Shown piece by piece: positions 1 to 12,559 of a stretch of DNA of 64,000 nucleotides. The DNA is from Spirometra erinaceieuropaei (taxonomy: Eukaryota > Platyhelminthes > Cestoda > Diphyllobothriidea > Diphyllobothriidae). The notes under the pieces are model-generated. The model was not told where the DNA came from and did not search any database. It saw only the letters and a program-made list of their open reading frames with translations. The first letter of the stretch is position 1. Each line of letters starts with the position of its first letter. Where the stretch lies: assembly GCA_902702965.1 (NCBI GenBank), contig CACRXP010000377.1, positions 126,194 to 190,193 of the forward strand. Reading direction: 5' to 3'. A program made the translations under genes and the position numbers.

Positions 1-591
1 GTATTCTTAGGCAATCAGGCTGACCATGGCAGGCATAATTTTCTGAGTCCGATTTTCATTGCCAGTTGTTTCGTTAATATTCAAGGAATTTTGTGCAAGA
101 GGAATTTTCGGCCAAACATAAACCATCGTTCAAAACTAAATTAGTTTTATTGATGTGTATCACAAACCCAATATCATCGTGAACATGCAGAAATTTCACG
201 TATGATCATGGCTGTCTCACACTCGTCAAGCAACACATGCGTGTTTTGTCGGCGAATGTAGACTTAACTGAAGAGGATGCATGAATAACTCTGGACACCT
301 ATTTGGGATGCATTCAGTCGTACAACGCTTTAAGGTAAAAATGCCTATATAGAACCCACTTCTATAATATCTTTTATTAAGTGGCCGAAGTGGCTAGTCA
401 TGGAAATATGGATCGATCATGGGGTAAGCATTATTGATGGATTTGTGAGGGACAGTGATAGGATTTGAATTAGAGTTGGGACAGGGGACTTGAAAGCCCC
501 TGGATTTTGACGCATGGTCGACCGCACGACTGGAGATACATATTTCCGTGTTTGACCGTCAAAATTGCTCTGGGATAATAATCACTGCTAC

Positions 592-3085
592 AATTTTTCC
601 GAGCATGCCTAGGATAAACCACAACGCCCGATAACTGGGGAAGGCGTTAATTGTGTTTGGAAGGCCGTTTTTTATTCGATGGTCCTGGGACATGAATTGC
701 GGAGCAGCAAACTTTCCTATAATCAGCTGGCTTAAAAAACTGTAATAGAGAACGATGATAATTCCGCGGTCTGTTCTCGTCATTCAGTTGTCTGTGTCCT
801 GTTTGCTCGAAAGACGACAAGTCCGCGTAAATTAAAAAGAAAAAACCATCTACTATATGCTACTAAGACGTACCAATAAAATGACTAAATTATTAAAACA
901 AGTCGCATTTCCTTTACCGAGGTTTCAAATTGACTGGCTTAGTTTTAACGACCACCTGTCATGAAAAATGCGAACGTGCGTGAAAGGGGAGATGTTGTTA
1001 TTGCAAAAGTAAATACTCAAAACACGCTGTAGCAGCTAAGCGGTGAGTTCGTTTAGTCAAGGTGCTACAAAGACCAAGTTGTCAAAAAAGACAGGAGGCA
1101 CCAGAATGAAGGAGCTATTGCATACAGAAACCAAGTAGTCATCTCAGACGTCCCTGGCCGCTGGCGAAGTCAGGGCTGCTCTCAATCATGCCTAAGAGTC
1201 CCTGGAGACAGTAATGACATCCACCACTGTAGGGTCATTGGTCAAGCTGAAATGGTCTGCAATCGCTGTGAGTTGCATTAGCCTAGGAGTAGGGTCCATT
1301 TAGCCTATGTTGCTAGTTCCAGGGGGTGGTGCGTTCAAGTGACGCACAGCCAGCTGCGGCTCTGTGCGGACGCAAAATGTGTCCCAGAGGAGGTCGGTCT
1401 AGCGCCTGCTTGCTGCAAGGGGTGAATGACCTTGATGCCGCGAGGGCTTGAGCGCTGAGGGCGGACTGGTCATAATGGCTGCCCGCAAAAACACGATTCC
1501 TGAGACGTAATCTGAAAGTACCCACGAGCCTCAGTATGCATTAGCTTGCTCCTGGCAATTTGTTGACACACAGCCTAGATGGGCTGGAACAGATCGAGAG
1601 TCGGTCTGGCTAGCAGTACGCATTAATGCGGTTATGCAGAGTCAACGCAGGCCTTACACGGGAGGACTGTGCTGACGAATCTAGACTTACATCACGCCTG
1701 CCAGGCTGACAGGTTCCCGAAGTCGACTGGTGCATGGAGCAGTAAAATAGAGATCCGGCCGACACCGAGGAAGCAATCTTCAGGGCGAACAAACGAGTTC
1801 TTCTCAATTTATTAAAATGACGCGCTAGGGATCGGAGCTTAGCGGTTTTCAAACTAACAGAGTAACTCTGTCCACGCTGCTTTGTCCAATTTCCGAGAAC
1901 AGGGAATCTTTCAATGCAGTAACTGAAGCATGTCAGCAGACGAGCTTTTAACCTTTTATTTGACGAGAATAGGGCACATATATCCAAAGTGATCGGTCAC
2001 CTTGCTTCAATCGCATATTACCATCAACTCTTAAAACCTATATGCATCATAACTTGAGCCCACAACGTGCTGCTTCCTGCAATCATAACGCGATCTCAGA
2101 AGCAGATTGGAAAATATTCATCAGCGGTGAAATTTTTAGGTTGATAAAATAGGCAACCGTAAAATGAGTAAGCCTCTAGACTGTGCCCTACGGGAATTGA
2201 GGTAAACAGCCTTACGGGTGGGGCAAGACGCAGAATGTAAAGCAGCTAAAATAAAATAACGCACAAAAATGAGTACAGTTCTATCAAATGTCGTAAAATA
2301 CGCCGACAAAATCCAACAAAAATGAGCACAGTAATTTAAAAAAATAAACGAAATTCGAATTATCTTTCGTTGAAAAGTTTGAATTCAGTCAAGAATGTAA
2401 GAATAGGTAACGATAAGGTATACCACGTCACGCACTATCTGTATGAAAAAATGGTCTGCGGACTACCTTAATATAGTTGGCATCACAAACGCTACCATTA
2501 CCATGAAGTGTGCTAGGGAAGCCATGACGTTGCATTCAAATCAAGATAAATTTCATCCAAGGGTTGCGTATTAAAATTACATTTATTGTAAACTGCAGAT
2601 ATTTTCAAAGCTGCCTTTCAATATTTCAGTGTTTATTTTCTCTTCCAGTGTCGGAAATATTTCTATCATTATCGGCTAAATTATAAAATGCTAGGTAGAT
2701 TTATAACGTTGCTTTATAATTTTGCCCATTATAAGGCGGCGATAAAAGCGTTTGCGGTGGTAGTACTAGTCCTATGTTGCTTTTTCTTCATCGTCACCCT
2801 GATCATGAATTCTTTGTTTTGGAGAGAAATTTCGTCCTTCCTGGTTTACGCAGGTTTCTGAAACATAACAAGCTGATGGATCTTAGATTTTCCTAAAAGG
2901 GAATATATATACTATTTTGGATTGACCTCTTATCGGGTAGGATTACTAATATTAAAACAACAAGCGTTTTGCGTGCTAGGCTTCAAAAGAAAAAAAAAGC
3001 TCTGAACAAGAGCCAATTGTTAGATACGAAAAACCGCGATTTTGGCCTTCTTGCCCTCGCTAAAATGCAAAATATTCCTTGAGCG
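592..3085. other. Copy-1-specific sequence with GC-richer block; no gene seen
   Basis: Copy 2 of the duplication has no counterpart for most of this stretch. From about 1020 to 2000 the base composition is clearly richer in G and C than the flanks, and the DNA is dense in short non-AT words, as in the LINE and PLE remnants elsewhere in the window. No conserved protein motif could be read in any frame. It may be an eroded retroelement or an untranslated part of one, but that is inference. The outer parts are AT-rich and featureless. Confidence 0.35.
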
Positions 3086-3603
3086 GGTTTTTACTGCGAG
3101 AGTGTGTTGTATGTGATATGCGAAATTACAAATCACCTTGCATTATAACTCTCCTCGTCAATCCAGAGCTCAAACGAATTCCTAAATAATTTCGTTTCTG
3201 TCATGGAACCGTGCGCATCGCCTGCCACGCATCTGATTGGCAAACGTGATTTGGCCTGTCAGTTGGCCTGACAAACTAGGACTCCAAATCGCCATATAAA
3301 ATGTCACAAACCTTCTCAGAATTAAGTCAGTTCTTAGCAATGTCGATGACTTGGAAGTCCGTTTTTGTGTCCTGCTTAATAGTTATTTGCATTTCCAAGT
3401 CAGCGGTCGGGGGTATGATCGCAAATTTGTTAATATTGTAGGTACCTTATGCCATACAAAGACCGGACTAGTTAAAGCTACGTCACGCACTAGATTTCCC
3501 TGTTTGTCTTGCTTGTTGCTTAATAGTTTTTCATTTTCTAAAGGGAAAACCAGCGGGGCGGCATACTACCGTTTTATCATATGCATATGTTTTTTTCTTA
3601 CAG

Positions 3604-3809
3604 AAAATGTGATAGAAAGGAATGCGTTGGAGACTATGATCTGGCAAAGACTCCTAATGACAAAACTTCTTCTGTCTCAAGACAGCAGTCATGAACTACG
3701 GCTGTTTGGTCTAAGACCAGGGGATGTGTCCTGTGTGTCCTCGGAGGCCGAGAATCAGTATACGTGCAAAGTAAACCCGGAAAAAATAAATATATACTGG
3801 CTTGTCACG
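3604..3809 (+). CDS. Gene A, penultimate exon (modular extracellular-type protein, unrecognised family)
   Basis: A pyrimidine-rich acceptor ending in TTCTTACAG precedes two bases that complete a codon, then 68 open codons, then a GTAGGT donor. The exon is therefore phase 1 at its start and phase 0 at its end. The peptide includes RLFGLRPGDVSCVSSEAE and ends NPEKINIYWLVT. It aligns with the exon at 56862-57058 (a leucine/tryptophan opening, G-x-x-P-x-D-V-x-C, a second cysteine, then I-Y-W at the donor), and the phases agree. The two cysteines and the hydrophobic-alternating pattern suggest an extracellular beta-rich domain. No family was recognised. The ATG-started reading frame upstream runs through the acceptor and is not taken as the start. 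Upstream exons were not found, and the 5' part of the gene may lie outside the window. Confidence 0.55.
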
Positions 3810-4843
3810 GTAGGTCTCTGTCTTTTAATTTCAAAGATGATTTACTTTGGTTCACTGTTTCTATATTAATAATAAAGTTAATTTTATTCAAACTGTTCAT
3901 ATTAAAGAAATGTTAAACTGATAAAGTAGGTTTTGTGCAACATACATCCTAAGCAAAAGATATCACGCGTGTTTACATGCGATAGGTTACCAATCACCAG
4001 AAACGCCAGCCAAAATCCTGGAAAACATTATCAAACAAAAAGCGTTAAGTAAATGTTGTCGTTTTGCGTGCCTGCAATGAACACATTTGTTAAAAATGAC
4101 CGCTAAATTAATATTCTGCTCTGCAATATTTCCATTGTACATAAGGAAATACATTTTACAAACTCTAAGTGCCAATTCATCAGTTAATCGTGAATGTTAC
4201 CCCGTTGACAATCACACAAGATGAAGACGCGATTATCTAACGAATGAATATTTAAATGGATATTTTGTGCACGCACTCTTGAAAATATAGTTCACTGTAT
4301 GATCGCTTTGAAAATCAATAAAAACGCATAGCATTGATGTTGTCATTTTTACCGAGTGTGGACGGTACGTAATGGCGGCCATACCGAAACACATTCAAAG
4401 GTCGCATTAATGGTCTAACCAAAATGTCTTGGAATTACGCCAGTTCATCCAAAACCTCTCGGTTAAGTCCAACAGATTTTGCCGACATATGTTCATGGGA
4501 CGAATCAGCCGACAATTCTTTGTTTTGTGCTATCCATGTATCATTACCTTATTCCGTAAAAACCCTTTGTTTGCAAGAACCGAAGGGCTAAATGATTTAT
4601 GTCGACTGGAGTTATCGAAAATTGTTCATCTGACCAAAGTCTACGGCAGTCCTATTTTACTTCAATTTCGGCTTATTCTTAAAGAATAAAAACTTCAAAA
4701 CTTCGTTCGGCCAATGCGATGTCAACGCCCGTAACTATTTTATACGTTCGATGCCAACCATGATTTGGCAAGCTTAAAGGGTAAGCGTTTAGTTAAAAGT
4801 TGGTAGGTGTGTGGACTTCAGCGTTTTGTGTTTGTTATTTTAG

Positions 4844-5095
4844 ATGAGGGATTATCCAATTGTCGTTCGAGTACTGACAACAGACACACCGCCAGTGTTC
4901 AAAGGATTAGTGGACTACTGTGATTCCGGGCAATTCTCCTTCAAGCTCGAGGATGAGCGATACAGCGACATTCCGTACTACCACCTGGAGTACAGTGGCG
5001 ATGACGTTGATACTTCTGCCATAATACGAGGGCTGCTAGAACAAGCCCTTTATTTTCGATGCTCAGCGACTGTTGTGTATGAATACGAAGGTTGA
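4844..5095 (+). CDS. Gene A, terminal exon
   Basis: The acceptor TTGTTATTTTAG is followed directly by ATG, 83 open codons and TGA, and a poly(A) signal lies 44 bases beyond the stop. The exon starts in phase 0, matching the phase-0 end of the exon at 3604-3809 across an intron of about 1 kb. The peptide begins MRDYPIVVRVLTTDTPPVF, is rich in Asp, Glu and Tyr, has two cysteines and ends in an acidic YEYEG. It has no membrane segment or signal peptide. The ATG could be a true start only if the exon were also a first exon; the strong acceptor argues for an internal methionine. Its counterpart in the second duplication copy is frame-broken, while this one stays open. No known family was recognised. 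Confidence 0.6.
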   Translation: MRDYPIVVRVLTTDTPPVFKGLVDYCDSGQFSFKLEDERYSDIPYYHLEYSGDDVDTSAIIRGLLEQALYFRCSATVVYEYEG

Positions 5096-5138
5096 CAATA
5101 GCGGTTCGGTTATTGTATGGGGTATGGGGACTTGTTTG

Positions 5139-5144
5139 AATAAA
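5139..5144 (+). terminator. Poly(A) signal of gene A
   Basis: A canonical AATAAA lies 44 bases after the gene A stop codon. The second duplication copy has a matching AATAAA at 36945-36950. Confidence 0.6.
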
Positions 5145-5620
5145 TGTGCTCAAAAAGCCTTGTTTGTATTATTTAGTTCCTTTATGAGCATTCAGAAGAA
5201 ATTCAGATTTCGCAAGAGGCGCAGTTGCAGGTAAATTTTGGCAAGCATCCAACGTTGGATTCCATTTCTCCATATGTATAGAGGTATTTACTCAAAGACT
5301 TTCGTTTGAAAATTGCACAGTATCGCACACAACGACTCAGAAAATCTTTGAGCGACCAATCTAATTAGCGTTGAAATTATGCTTTCGACAATGACACAAA
5401 CGTTTATATTTGAGGCATATTGTTCAGGAAACATGAGCCTACACCAAGGCCTGTCGCCAAACCATCCCCTACTTGGCACGTATCACGGAATGCCTGGACT
5501 TTTGTTGTCTAAATAAAGCACGAAATGCCCTAACCTGGTCTGTAATCTATGTCCGCATGACCACGTCAATAAGCATGTAGATGATTTTTTACTCTAAAGC
5601 AAATAACATATCGAAATACT

Positions 5621-5638
5621 TATATATATATATATATA
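5621..5638. repeat. (TA)9 microsatellite
   Basis: Pure TA dinucleotide run next to the point where similarity between the two duplication copies fades. Confidence 0.9.
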
Positions 5639-5639
5639 A

Positions 5640-8600
5640 CTTCCATTTACGGAAATTTCAGTAACGTCTCAGTCCTCTAGCAGAGTGGTCAACCAGACAA
5701 GGTCAACCTTTGGAAATAGTCGATAAAGTCCTTTTATATTAGCGTGACCGTCTAAGGCTTTAACTAAGGCCCAACTTCAATATTACGGAGCATTTAATCA
5801 CATATAAAAACAGATTCGTCACATTTCATCGACTCAGTTAAAAAAAACTTTAACATAATACATCCAATCCTAATCATCAATAGTTACTTTGCATCGAAGT
5901 TTCTTCTCTAGTAGTCCATTACTAATCATCAGCTCTTATCCAATTTCCCTGTCTAACATGTCGCAATTAAGATGGAAGTAAGTTGTCCCTTTTCGTTTCA
6001 TCAAATTTAAAGTAATATTTTTACATATTCCCCGAGAAAGCACGATATTTTTAAAAAATGATGGAATGCGATTATCTCTCGCTCTGGCTCTCATTGACCG
6101 GAGCTCTTTATGATATTGTGATTTTACCTCCTCCTGCGCTTCACATTTCTAATGTTTGTAATATATCATACCCAACAACGTACAGAAATGCCTTTGATTC
6201 TGGCTGTCGCCATAAGTGCAGCTAGATTATATCACTCCCGGTATCTTAAAGTGCTGTAATTTTGTGCGGAGCTAGACATCAGGCAAGTATACGTCAGTTT
6301 GCTACTAGCCATTTCCCTTGCTAATGTTATCGACACATATTAGTTGTCCAAATGTGCATTTATTGTATTTTGAGTGCTCCTTGCGTATTGACTGCAAAAC
6401 TTTGCTACATCGACGTAAAGGATGATTTATTCGGAATTTGCAGAAATGTTAATGTGATAATAAGCAAGGACATATTTACAGCAATATTAACTATTCGAGA
6501 GTAAGCTACGACAACACTGAGGCAGCGGTGACGTATCGGGATGAGCATGGGAGCGCCGTAGAAGCGACATAGAGACGTAAACGTTGCATTTTGACTAACT
6601 GTCCAGCGTTGAATGAGTCAGGTCTTTTCTGCAGCTTTCCTATCTACTCTTCCAAGTTTGGCTTGAATGTTTGGAAGCCTGCCGGATTGTTCTTGATTTT
6701 GGCGAAATTTTTATGAGATAGACTATATAATGGTAATGCTACATAAATGGAAGACTTTGTAGCTCTAGGCAGCATGACCTTCCAGAACTTTGATATAAAC
6801 AAACCCCAGACAATTTCACAAAATACGAAATGAGACCTGAACCAACATCTTTATATTTGTCATTATGCTTCATATGATCAACGCGTTTGTGTTCAAAGGC
6901 TAGTAAGGGAATGCTTGTTTTCATTGTTTTTATCAGCTTAGATTGAAGTATTGCTTATAACACATGGGAAAAACCATTAATATCAGTTCGTTTGACAACC
7001 CACGTGCAGTCTATGCTGCATCAATTAAAAGAAAGTAAAGTCAAGGCCCTAATAAAAGATATCATGCCATGATCCGAGTTGGAAATAAGGACATTTAGGT
7101 GAGGTTATAAAACTGTCATCCCAGAAGCAATAAGCCCAATCTTATTCTTCCATTAAATGAATACAGACTTTGGCATGACCGCCCCTAACAGGTCGGTTTC
7201 TGCTCATTGTATTCAACGTCTTTTAGTATATTTCAACTGAAACACTGCAGCAATAAAGTTATATTTAAAAATTTAATTTAATATTTCCAAGTTTGTAGAA
7301 CTGATTATAAAAGCAGAGGTATACTGTGAAATCTACTTATCTGAATACGCAACCTTACGTATTCTAAAACAGATGCAGTTGCGTGTTAATTGTTAACAGG
7401 CCTAAACATTTTTAAACAACCAAGACGGAAATCAAATCTGAGAACATAAAATTTCAGGTGCACATTAACATGCAAACCACATCTTCGGGGGCGTGGAGGA
7501 TGCCAGGTCAAGAAAACGCGAATAAACCCGTTGTATTTTTTGAGAGACATATGAAGTACAATATTCATAGAAAGACGTTTGCCAGTGGTACACAAATGGC
7601 GATTTGCAAAACTAAATTTAACCCTAAAAATTCTTAAACATTTAATAATCAACTATTGGGAGTTAATTTTGTGTCGGTTAAAATTGCTCTAATTTCTTGA
7701 AATTGTTGTTAAATTAGTAGATGATTTAACTATTAAATAGGTCCAATGGCCGGATTCAGAATAAATCTCTATTCGGGATTCCGCAAGCCGAATGTTTCGT
7801 TTGGATCTTTTGCGACTTTGCAAAATAGCAGAATAATGCCCTTAATAACCCTGAACGACTATTGTGCTGTTTTCGCACAATTTTATCATATGTATGCATG
7901 CATGCAACGACGACGAGAATGATTATCTAGACTGGAATGGTAAATCGTGATATTCTTCCAGATTGCCTATTAAAGTCTTGCTGCACGCTACTAAAAACGT
8001 GCTTCTGCCAGCTGATGCAGACATCCAGGCAACTCGTTGCTTGCTTGTCGCGCACAAAACAAAAGCCTTCCCTGTGACAGATTACGCATACTTATCTTAG
8101 TGGTAGAAATTTAATCTTTGCCTGATGCCATCACAACGGCTGACAAATGCAATATCTGGCGGCAGATGAATCGCTAACACACAGATGACGTTGCCAAATG
8201 TTTGTCTTTTCCTCACACTCCTTGTGTAAAAAATTACTCGTTCTAAAACGATTAACTAAAATTAAGACTGTACTTTTGTTTACAACATTTTTTATCAAAT
8301 CGCAATCACTGTATTTGCGCTAAGGTTGCTATATTCAAAAAGCTGTATATGTACCGTTTAGAGAAATGTATGCGTTTATCATGGTTAGTGGGAACATGCA
8401 GTATGAGGCGCAGGGTATTTTGTAATTTATGTAGAAATTGTTGTGCACAAAAAGAAAGCATTTAAAAACGGGGAGTGGCGAAGCTGCTTGAATTCATTTT
8501 GTAGGGTTTTTAAAATTTCATAGTCATGAACGTTTTTAAAATATGAGTATGACTTTTGTCGGGTATAGAGTTTAAAGAAAGCATGATTGACTGCCAAATG

Positions 8601-9865
8601 GATGAATGGGTGTACGCAGGGTTTCTAAAACATGTGCCAAGATTTGTAAGGCCGTCAAAAATTAACGAAAAATGGACAAACTACTTAAGTTATCATTCTG
8701 CATATTTTGATTTTTCGAAGCGAACGAATATACTAGATTCAAACACAAACATACTGACGCGTCCGTTTAACTGCGACTATGCCCTCTGGCGTTTATAATT
8801 ACAACTTTGAGAATACTATCTAAACTGATTTTTGTCGATAGAAGACATTTCTCAGGAAATTTATCGTGAGTTCACAAAAGTTAATGATAAGGAGCTGCTC
8901 CATTCCCAGACAATATCCGAGCGTTATAGTGGTTATATCAGGCAGTCATGCGCTCTGCTTTTCCAACTCTTTAATCTTCCATCAGATGAACTCGGTTCAT
9001 TCGACTTCTGAGTTTGTTCATGCCTCACTCTCTGAGTCTACAGGATAAGAGGTCGTTTATATATACCCACATTAATTAATCCTGTCCAGCACACGCCTAC
9101 TTTAGGCTAATAAGCAACAACGGCATGAATTGAAAAAGAACAACAAAATTGAATATGTTTTTGCATTTCGCATACAAAAAGGGTCGTTTCAACTGATGGG
9201 CACCTCTTACGGCAGATTAAAATCATATTTTTTCAACGCAAACTAATGCCTGAAAATAAAAAAAGGGAAATTGTATTAATGAATAGGCTGTTAAAACTCC
9301 AGAAATTAAAATGCGAGACTATTCTCAGTCCAAGATCTTCCCACAATATGGCTCAGTTAAACTTAATTGGTCTGACCGCCAGCCTATGTTGGGATTCACA
9401 GAGATTTTTAAAAAATGTTAATTTGTTCCGTCAAGGTGTGTCCTTAGCTTGAACGTCCTTGCATCTCTGACCGACAATACGCGCATGAACCTTGTTTACG
9501 TCTACTCATCAAGTGCTTTACTTGTCCGTTCAGAAATGTCGCTTTTGATCCCGATGAGGACCAAAAACGGTGTCTAGACCCGCAAGGCACAGAATTGCCT
9601 GTCTGACTATGATAAAACCAACATATCTATGCAATTTATGCATTCCTATGGCAGCGACACTCCCTCTTGTCATGCAATAAACAATCAGAGCAAGAGGTTG
9701 GAACTATAAACGTAAGATCGTTGTTAGACCAACATGGTCCCCAAGGCAGCCAAGCGCACAATTTTGACCGTACGTGACCTCAGTACTGTGCCATAGAGCG
9801 ATTCTACAGAACAAAGTAAATTCCAATCCGTTCTGTCTAAGATGTGACTTTAGCGTGTATCTTCA
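5640..9865. other. No gene seen
   Basis: AT-rich DNA without a supportable exon. The longest open frame, ending near 8798 on the + strand, is AT-driven, lacks a convincing splice context and matches nothing recognised. A short ATGC-repeat run lies near 7893. Confidence 0.5.
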
Positions 9866-9867
9866 CG

Positions 9868-10010
9868 TGTCGCTGACCCAAAACGCTGAACTGAACCCTG
9901 GTCACGTTTGTTCATGCAATGCTACACCAACCTCTTCAGCTAGTTTAATTGTTCTTGCGGCGACAACCAAAGGCTTTCTATGTCATTTCAACGAGGAAAG
10001 GGGTCGCCAC
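9868..10010 (+). repeat. Dispersed repeat R3, copy 1
   Basis: This stretch aligns with 39213-39365 in the same orientation. Shared anchor words include CTGACCCAAA, TGGTCACGTTT and TTGTTCTTGC in the same order and spacing. No protein is conserved between the two, so it is read as a mobile-element remnant or an old duplication of unknown type. Confidence 0.5.
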
Positions 10011-10377
10011 CAGAAAGATGCAAGCTTTCGAGTCCAAACATGATAAGAACGAAATTTTATTATAATGTCTGCTCTTTAATAGAGACAAATTATGCCCATT
10101 TCTTGTCAACTTATATGTACGTCAAAATAACTAACCTTGAAAGTAAAGTTTTCCAACAAGTGCATCGTTTTATAGGGTTGAGAAGTAGGTTAACTCTTTT
10201 AAAGATAAACAGAGAGAGTAAAAAACACCGACTGTGGTATTCAACGCTTACATAAATGCAAAGTCAAGTTGGCTAACACGAGTTTTCGGTACTTCTTCGT
10301 CCGGCCAATACAATTACATGAAGAAGTGGAAATGTACAAAATTAAGAGTTGTTTGGTGTATCAGAGCAATTAAGTTA

Positions 10378-10578
10378 TTAATACTCATTTTCCGCACCCC
10401 GTCCGCATGATGAGGTCGGTGAAGTTTGGTCCTTAGAGCTGGGAGAGGGGTGTAAGCGAGTCTTTGAGTGATGTTCTTGGATTGAGTATACGGCGTACCC
10501 ATCACTGTAATCAGGGATTTGAGGCGGTATGTCGACAGCACGTAAGGTTGGCGTCGGCCACTGCATAGAGAGCACTTA
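10378..10578 (-). pseudogene. C-terminal tail of the same PLE ORF, beyond the Tc1-like insertion
   Basis: The minus strand reads VLSMQWPTPTLRA and continues open to GRGAENEY and a TAA stop at 10378. The main part of the ORF ends at 12483 with a tail that includes ANPVICCQKILT. Removing the transposon and one TA target copy brings the two together, with a TAA stop at the join. The PLE copy was therefore either already damaged or has changed since the insertion. The peptide is Ser/Pro/Gln rich, as expected for the disordered end of such proteins. Confidence 0.6.
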
Positions 10579-10606
10579 CAGTACCTGTGCTTACTCATGA
10601 AATGTC
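10579..10606 (+). repeat. Left terminal inverted repeat of the Tc1-like element
   Basis: The 28 bases match the inverted right end at 25 of 28 positions. The outermost bases are CAGT next to a TA dinucleotide. Confidence 0.9.
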
Positions 10607-10874
10607 ATGAATTAACACAGGTTAACGACTTAAACGCAGAAGCGGTAAACACTACGGCTCCCAAAGTCTGAAAGATGTGTCAAAGAAATAAAGCAAAGTT
10701 TGGTTAAGAAAATATTATTTACTGAGATAAAAATAAATAATTTTCGACAAAAGTCACATTTTCGAGAAACGCCTATATTACAACCAAGTTAATAATGCCT
10801 ACATATGAGGGCGTATAAAGGAGAAGGGTGCATAAAAAGGCAAAAATAATTAAGGACAGAAACAGATACAAAAA

Positions 10875-11906
10875 TCAGTACTTTGTTGATTGTCCATTTG
10901 AATTAATAACGGCAGAAAGTCTGTCAGACATAGACATGACGAGGTTATCTATGGTGGATTGTGAAATGTAATTATTGAGTATGAAATCCAATTTTTCCTG
11001 CATTGAAAGAGTCTTCTTAGCTTTGTGCCAATTTCTTTTGACTATTCCAAAAAGATTTTCGATAGGATTCAAATCGGGACTTTTGGCCGGGATGAAAATG
11101 GATTGGAGGCCGATGACGGAGAGGGTGGTTGTTGTCTAAAATGTTAGATTATATTTGCAAGCGGCATCAAATTCGTACCTCTTTAGAGCGGTGGACAGGT
11201 GCATTGTCCTGCATAATTACAGTATCCATTTGGCGCCGACTTATGCCGTTGTAGCCGAAAGCATCCTTGACAATTGCAATAAACACCTTGCTGTTGATGG
11301 TGTCGGATGTTGACCGCCAGACAGGCCGCTCACCGAATTTAATTGCCATCCAAACCATCATCCGCCGACAGTTCTTGAATGTTGCCGTCGGTGTAGTGTG
11401 TTCTCTTGGGAAGTTCTTTCCACATATGACGGTTTGGAGCGATTTCGTAGGCTTGTCTAAAAATGGAACCTCATTGCAGAAGAAAATGCCTTCCAAAATG
11501 AAGATCTGTAATCAATATAATTCTTAGCAAATAAAAGCCGTTCTCTAATTAGTTTTCTACTTAAATATGGCTTAATCATGGCCTTCCGCCGCTGCAGTTC
11601 AAATTCCTTCATCCTTTTTCTAATGATGTTCATAGAAAACATCGGCAGATGTTCCCGCTGAATGGCCTCAATGGGCATGTAATGAAACTTTTTTAATGTA
11701 CGACGAATAAAATCGTCGTCTGGCTTACTTGTGGACCGTTTTGGTCCCCCTTTCTTATTTCTAAGAACAGTTTTATCATTAATAATGTGCCACAGAGTGA
11801 CCTTGCTAATATTGAAAATATTAGCTAACGACTCACGCGGGATTCCTTCCGCCGCTAATTTTCGAATGCGCTGGAAGTCAACTTCGGATAAGTATTGTTT
11901 AGACAT
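10875..11906 (-). pseudogene. Tc1-like transposase, frameshifted and catalytically altered
   Basis: Cut-and-paste transposase remnant in three frames. The first (11906-11457) starts MSKQYLSEVDFQRIRKLAAE and holds paired helix-turn-helix DNA-binding segments over about the first 110 residues. The second (to 11167) carries the catalytic-core segments, including VIMQDNAPVHRS with the second acidic residue of the DDE triad. The third (to 10875) carries SPDLNPIENLFGIVKRNW with the terminal Glu of a DDE-type triad. The first triad position, expected where FFCNEVPF is read, is Asn rather than Asp. One frame change lies near 11490 and another between 11167 and 11130, where a TAG also appears. The element cannot encode an active enzyme as written. 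Confidence 0.85.
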
Positions 11907-12452
11907 AGTTATCGTTTGGCGTGGCAGAGCAAAGTGACGGCATGTCGCGCGAACTCAATATATATTCGTTTACGACACGCATTTTCAGTCTGGTAAAACA
12001 ATCACACTGATAAACTTTTTTATTTCGGTATTTTGAAACATAAAAATTTACGAATTTGTAAAATAGAATTTTTAGATAAAGAATCGCACGTTATTTCCTG
12101 AACACAATAAGAAATAATTTATCTGCATTTCCCTGATTTTGTTGATATTGAAATTTAATTTTTTCTTTTTGTTCGCAAGTTTATTGAAAAATTTCGTCCT
12201 TTTATTAATTTCCTTAAACAGCTTAATAAGGTTACACAAAGAATTTCCATCCGAAAGCTTTAATAGCGTAGGAAACTGCTTGAATATCAGGAATCCTCCG
12301 ATTTCGCCGAAATGCGACCCGTTTTCTATTTAATATACAGATCCGTATCAAACTTTCCTTCACCAAACGGCCTTTTCGTCCTTATTTCAACTAAATAAAC
12401 ACAAATAAGAACACCAAAAATACGCAACATTTTCCACTCTTATTTTGACCTC

Positions 12453-12480
12453 GGCATTTCATGAGCTAGCACAGGTACTG
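12453..12480 (-). repeat. Right terminal inverted repeat of the Tc1-like element
   Basis: Reverse complement of the left end with three mismatches. It ends ACTG and abuts the TA target duplication. Confidence 0.9.
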
Positions 12481-12559
12481 TATGTCAGGATTTTCTGACA
12501 GCATATCACCGGATTCGCTAGCCGTATAGCCACTGCCACGGCCGTCGATATTATCCGTT

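Larger units (their letters stand above)
1..5630. repeat. Segmental duplication, copy 1
   Basis: This stretch aligns in the same orientation with about 32990-37415. Matching blocks are seen at 60-190 versus 33055-33180, 3085-3360 versus 34615-34890, the two exons of gene A, 4480-4560 versus 36290-36370, and 5420-5600 versus 37250-37410. Homology is already present near base 10, so the duplicated unit may extend left of the window. Identity is uneven: high in exons and patches of intron, low elsewhere. Copy 1 carries about 2.3 kb (roughly 592-3085) that copy 2 lacks, and copy 2 carries a transposon at the equivalent point. The coding exons are open here and broken in copy 2. Confidence 0.75.
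10579..12480 (-). mobile_element. Tc1-like DNA transposon, complete ends, dead transposase
   Basis: The element starts CAGTACCTGTGCT and ends with the inverted copy AGCACAGGTACTG. It is flanked on each side by TA, the target duplication of Tc1/mariner elements, at 10577-10578 and 12481-12482. Its length is 1902 bases, normal for the superfamily. The transposase remnant lies on the minus strand at 10875-11906. The element is inserted into the C-terminal coding region of a Penelope element. About 550 bases between the transposase N-terminus and the right end are AT-rich and carry no second gene. Confidence 0.9.

Noticed and set aside
3351..3869. 172-codon ATG-started frame as a complete small gene
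   Set aside because: It runs through a strong splice acceptor and donor. Only the part between them is matched by the paralogous exon and the duplicate.
8556..8798. 80-codon open frame with several Trp and Cys residues, a possible exon
   Set aside because: No acceptor with a pyrimidine tract and no donor at a sensible place. No paralogue in the window.
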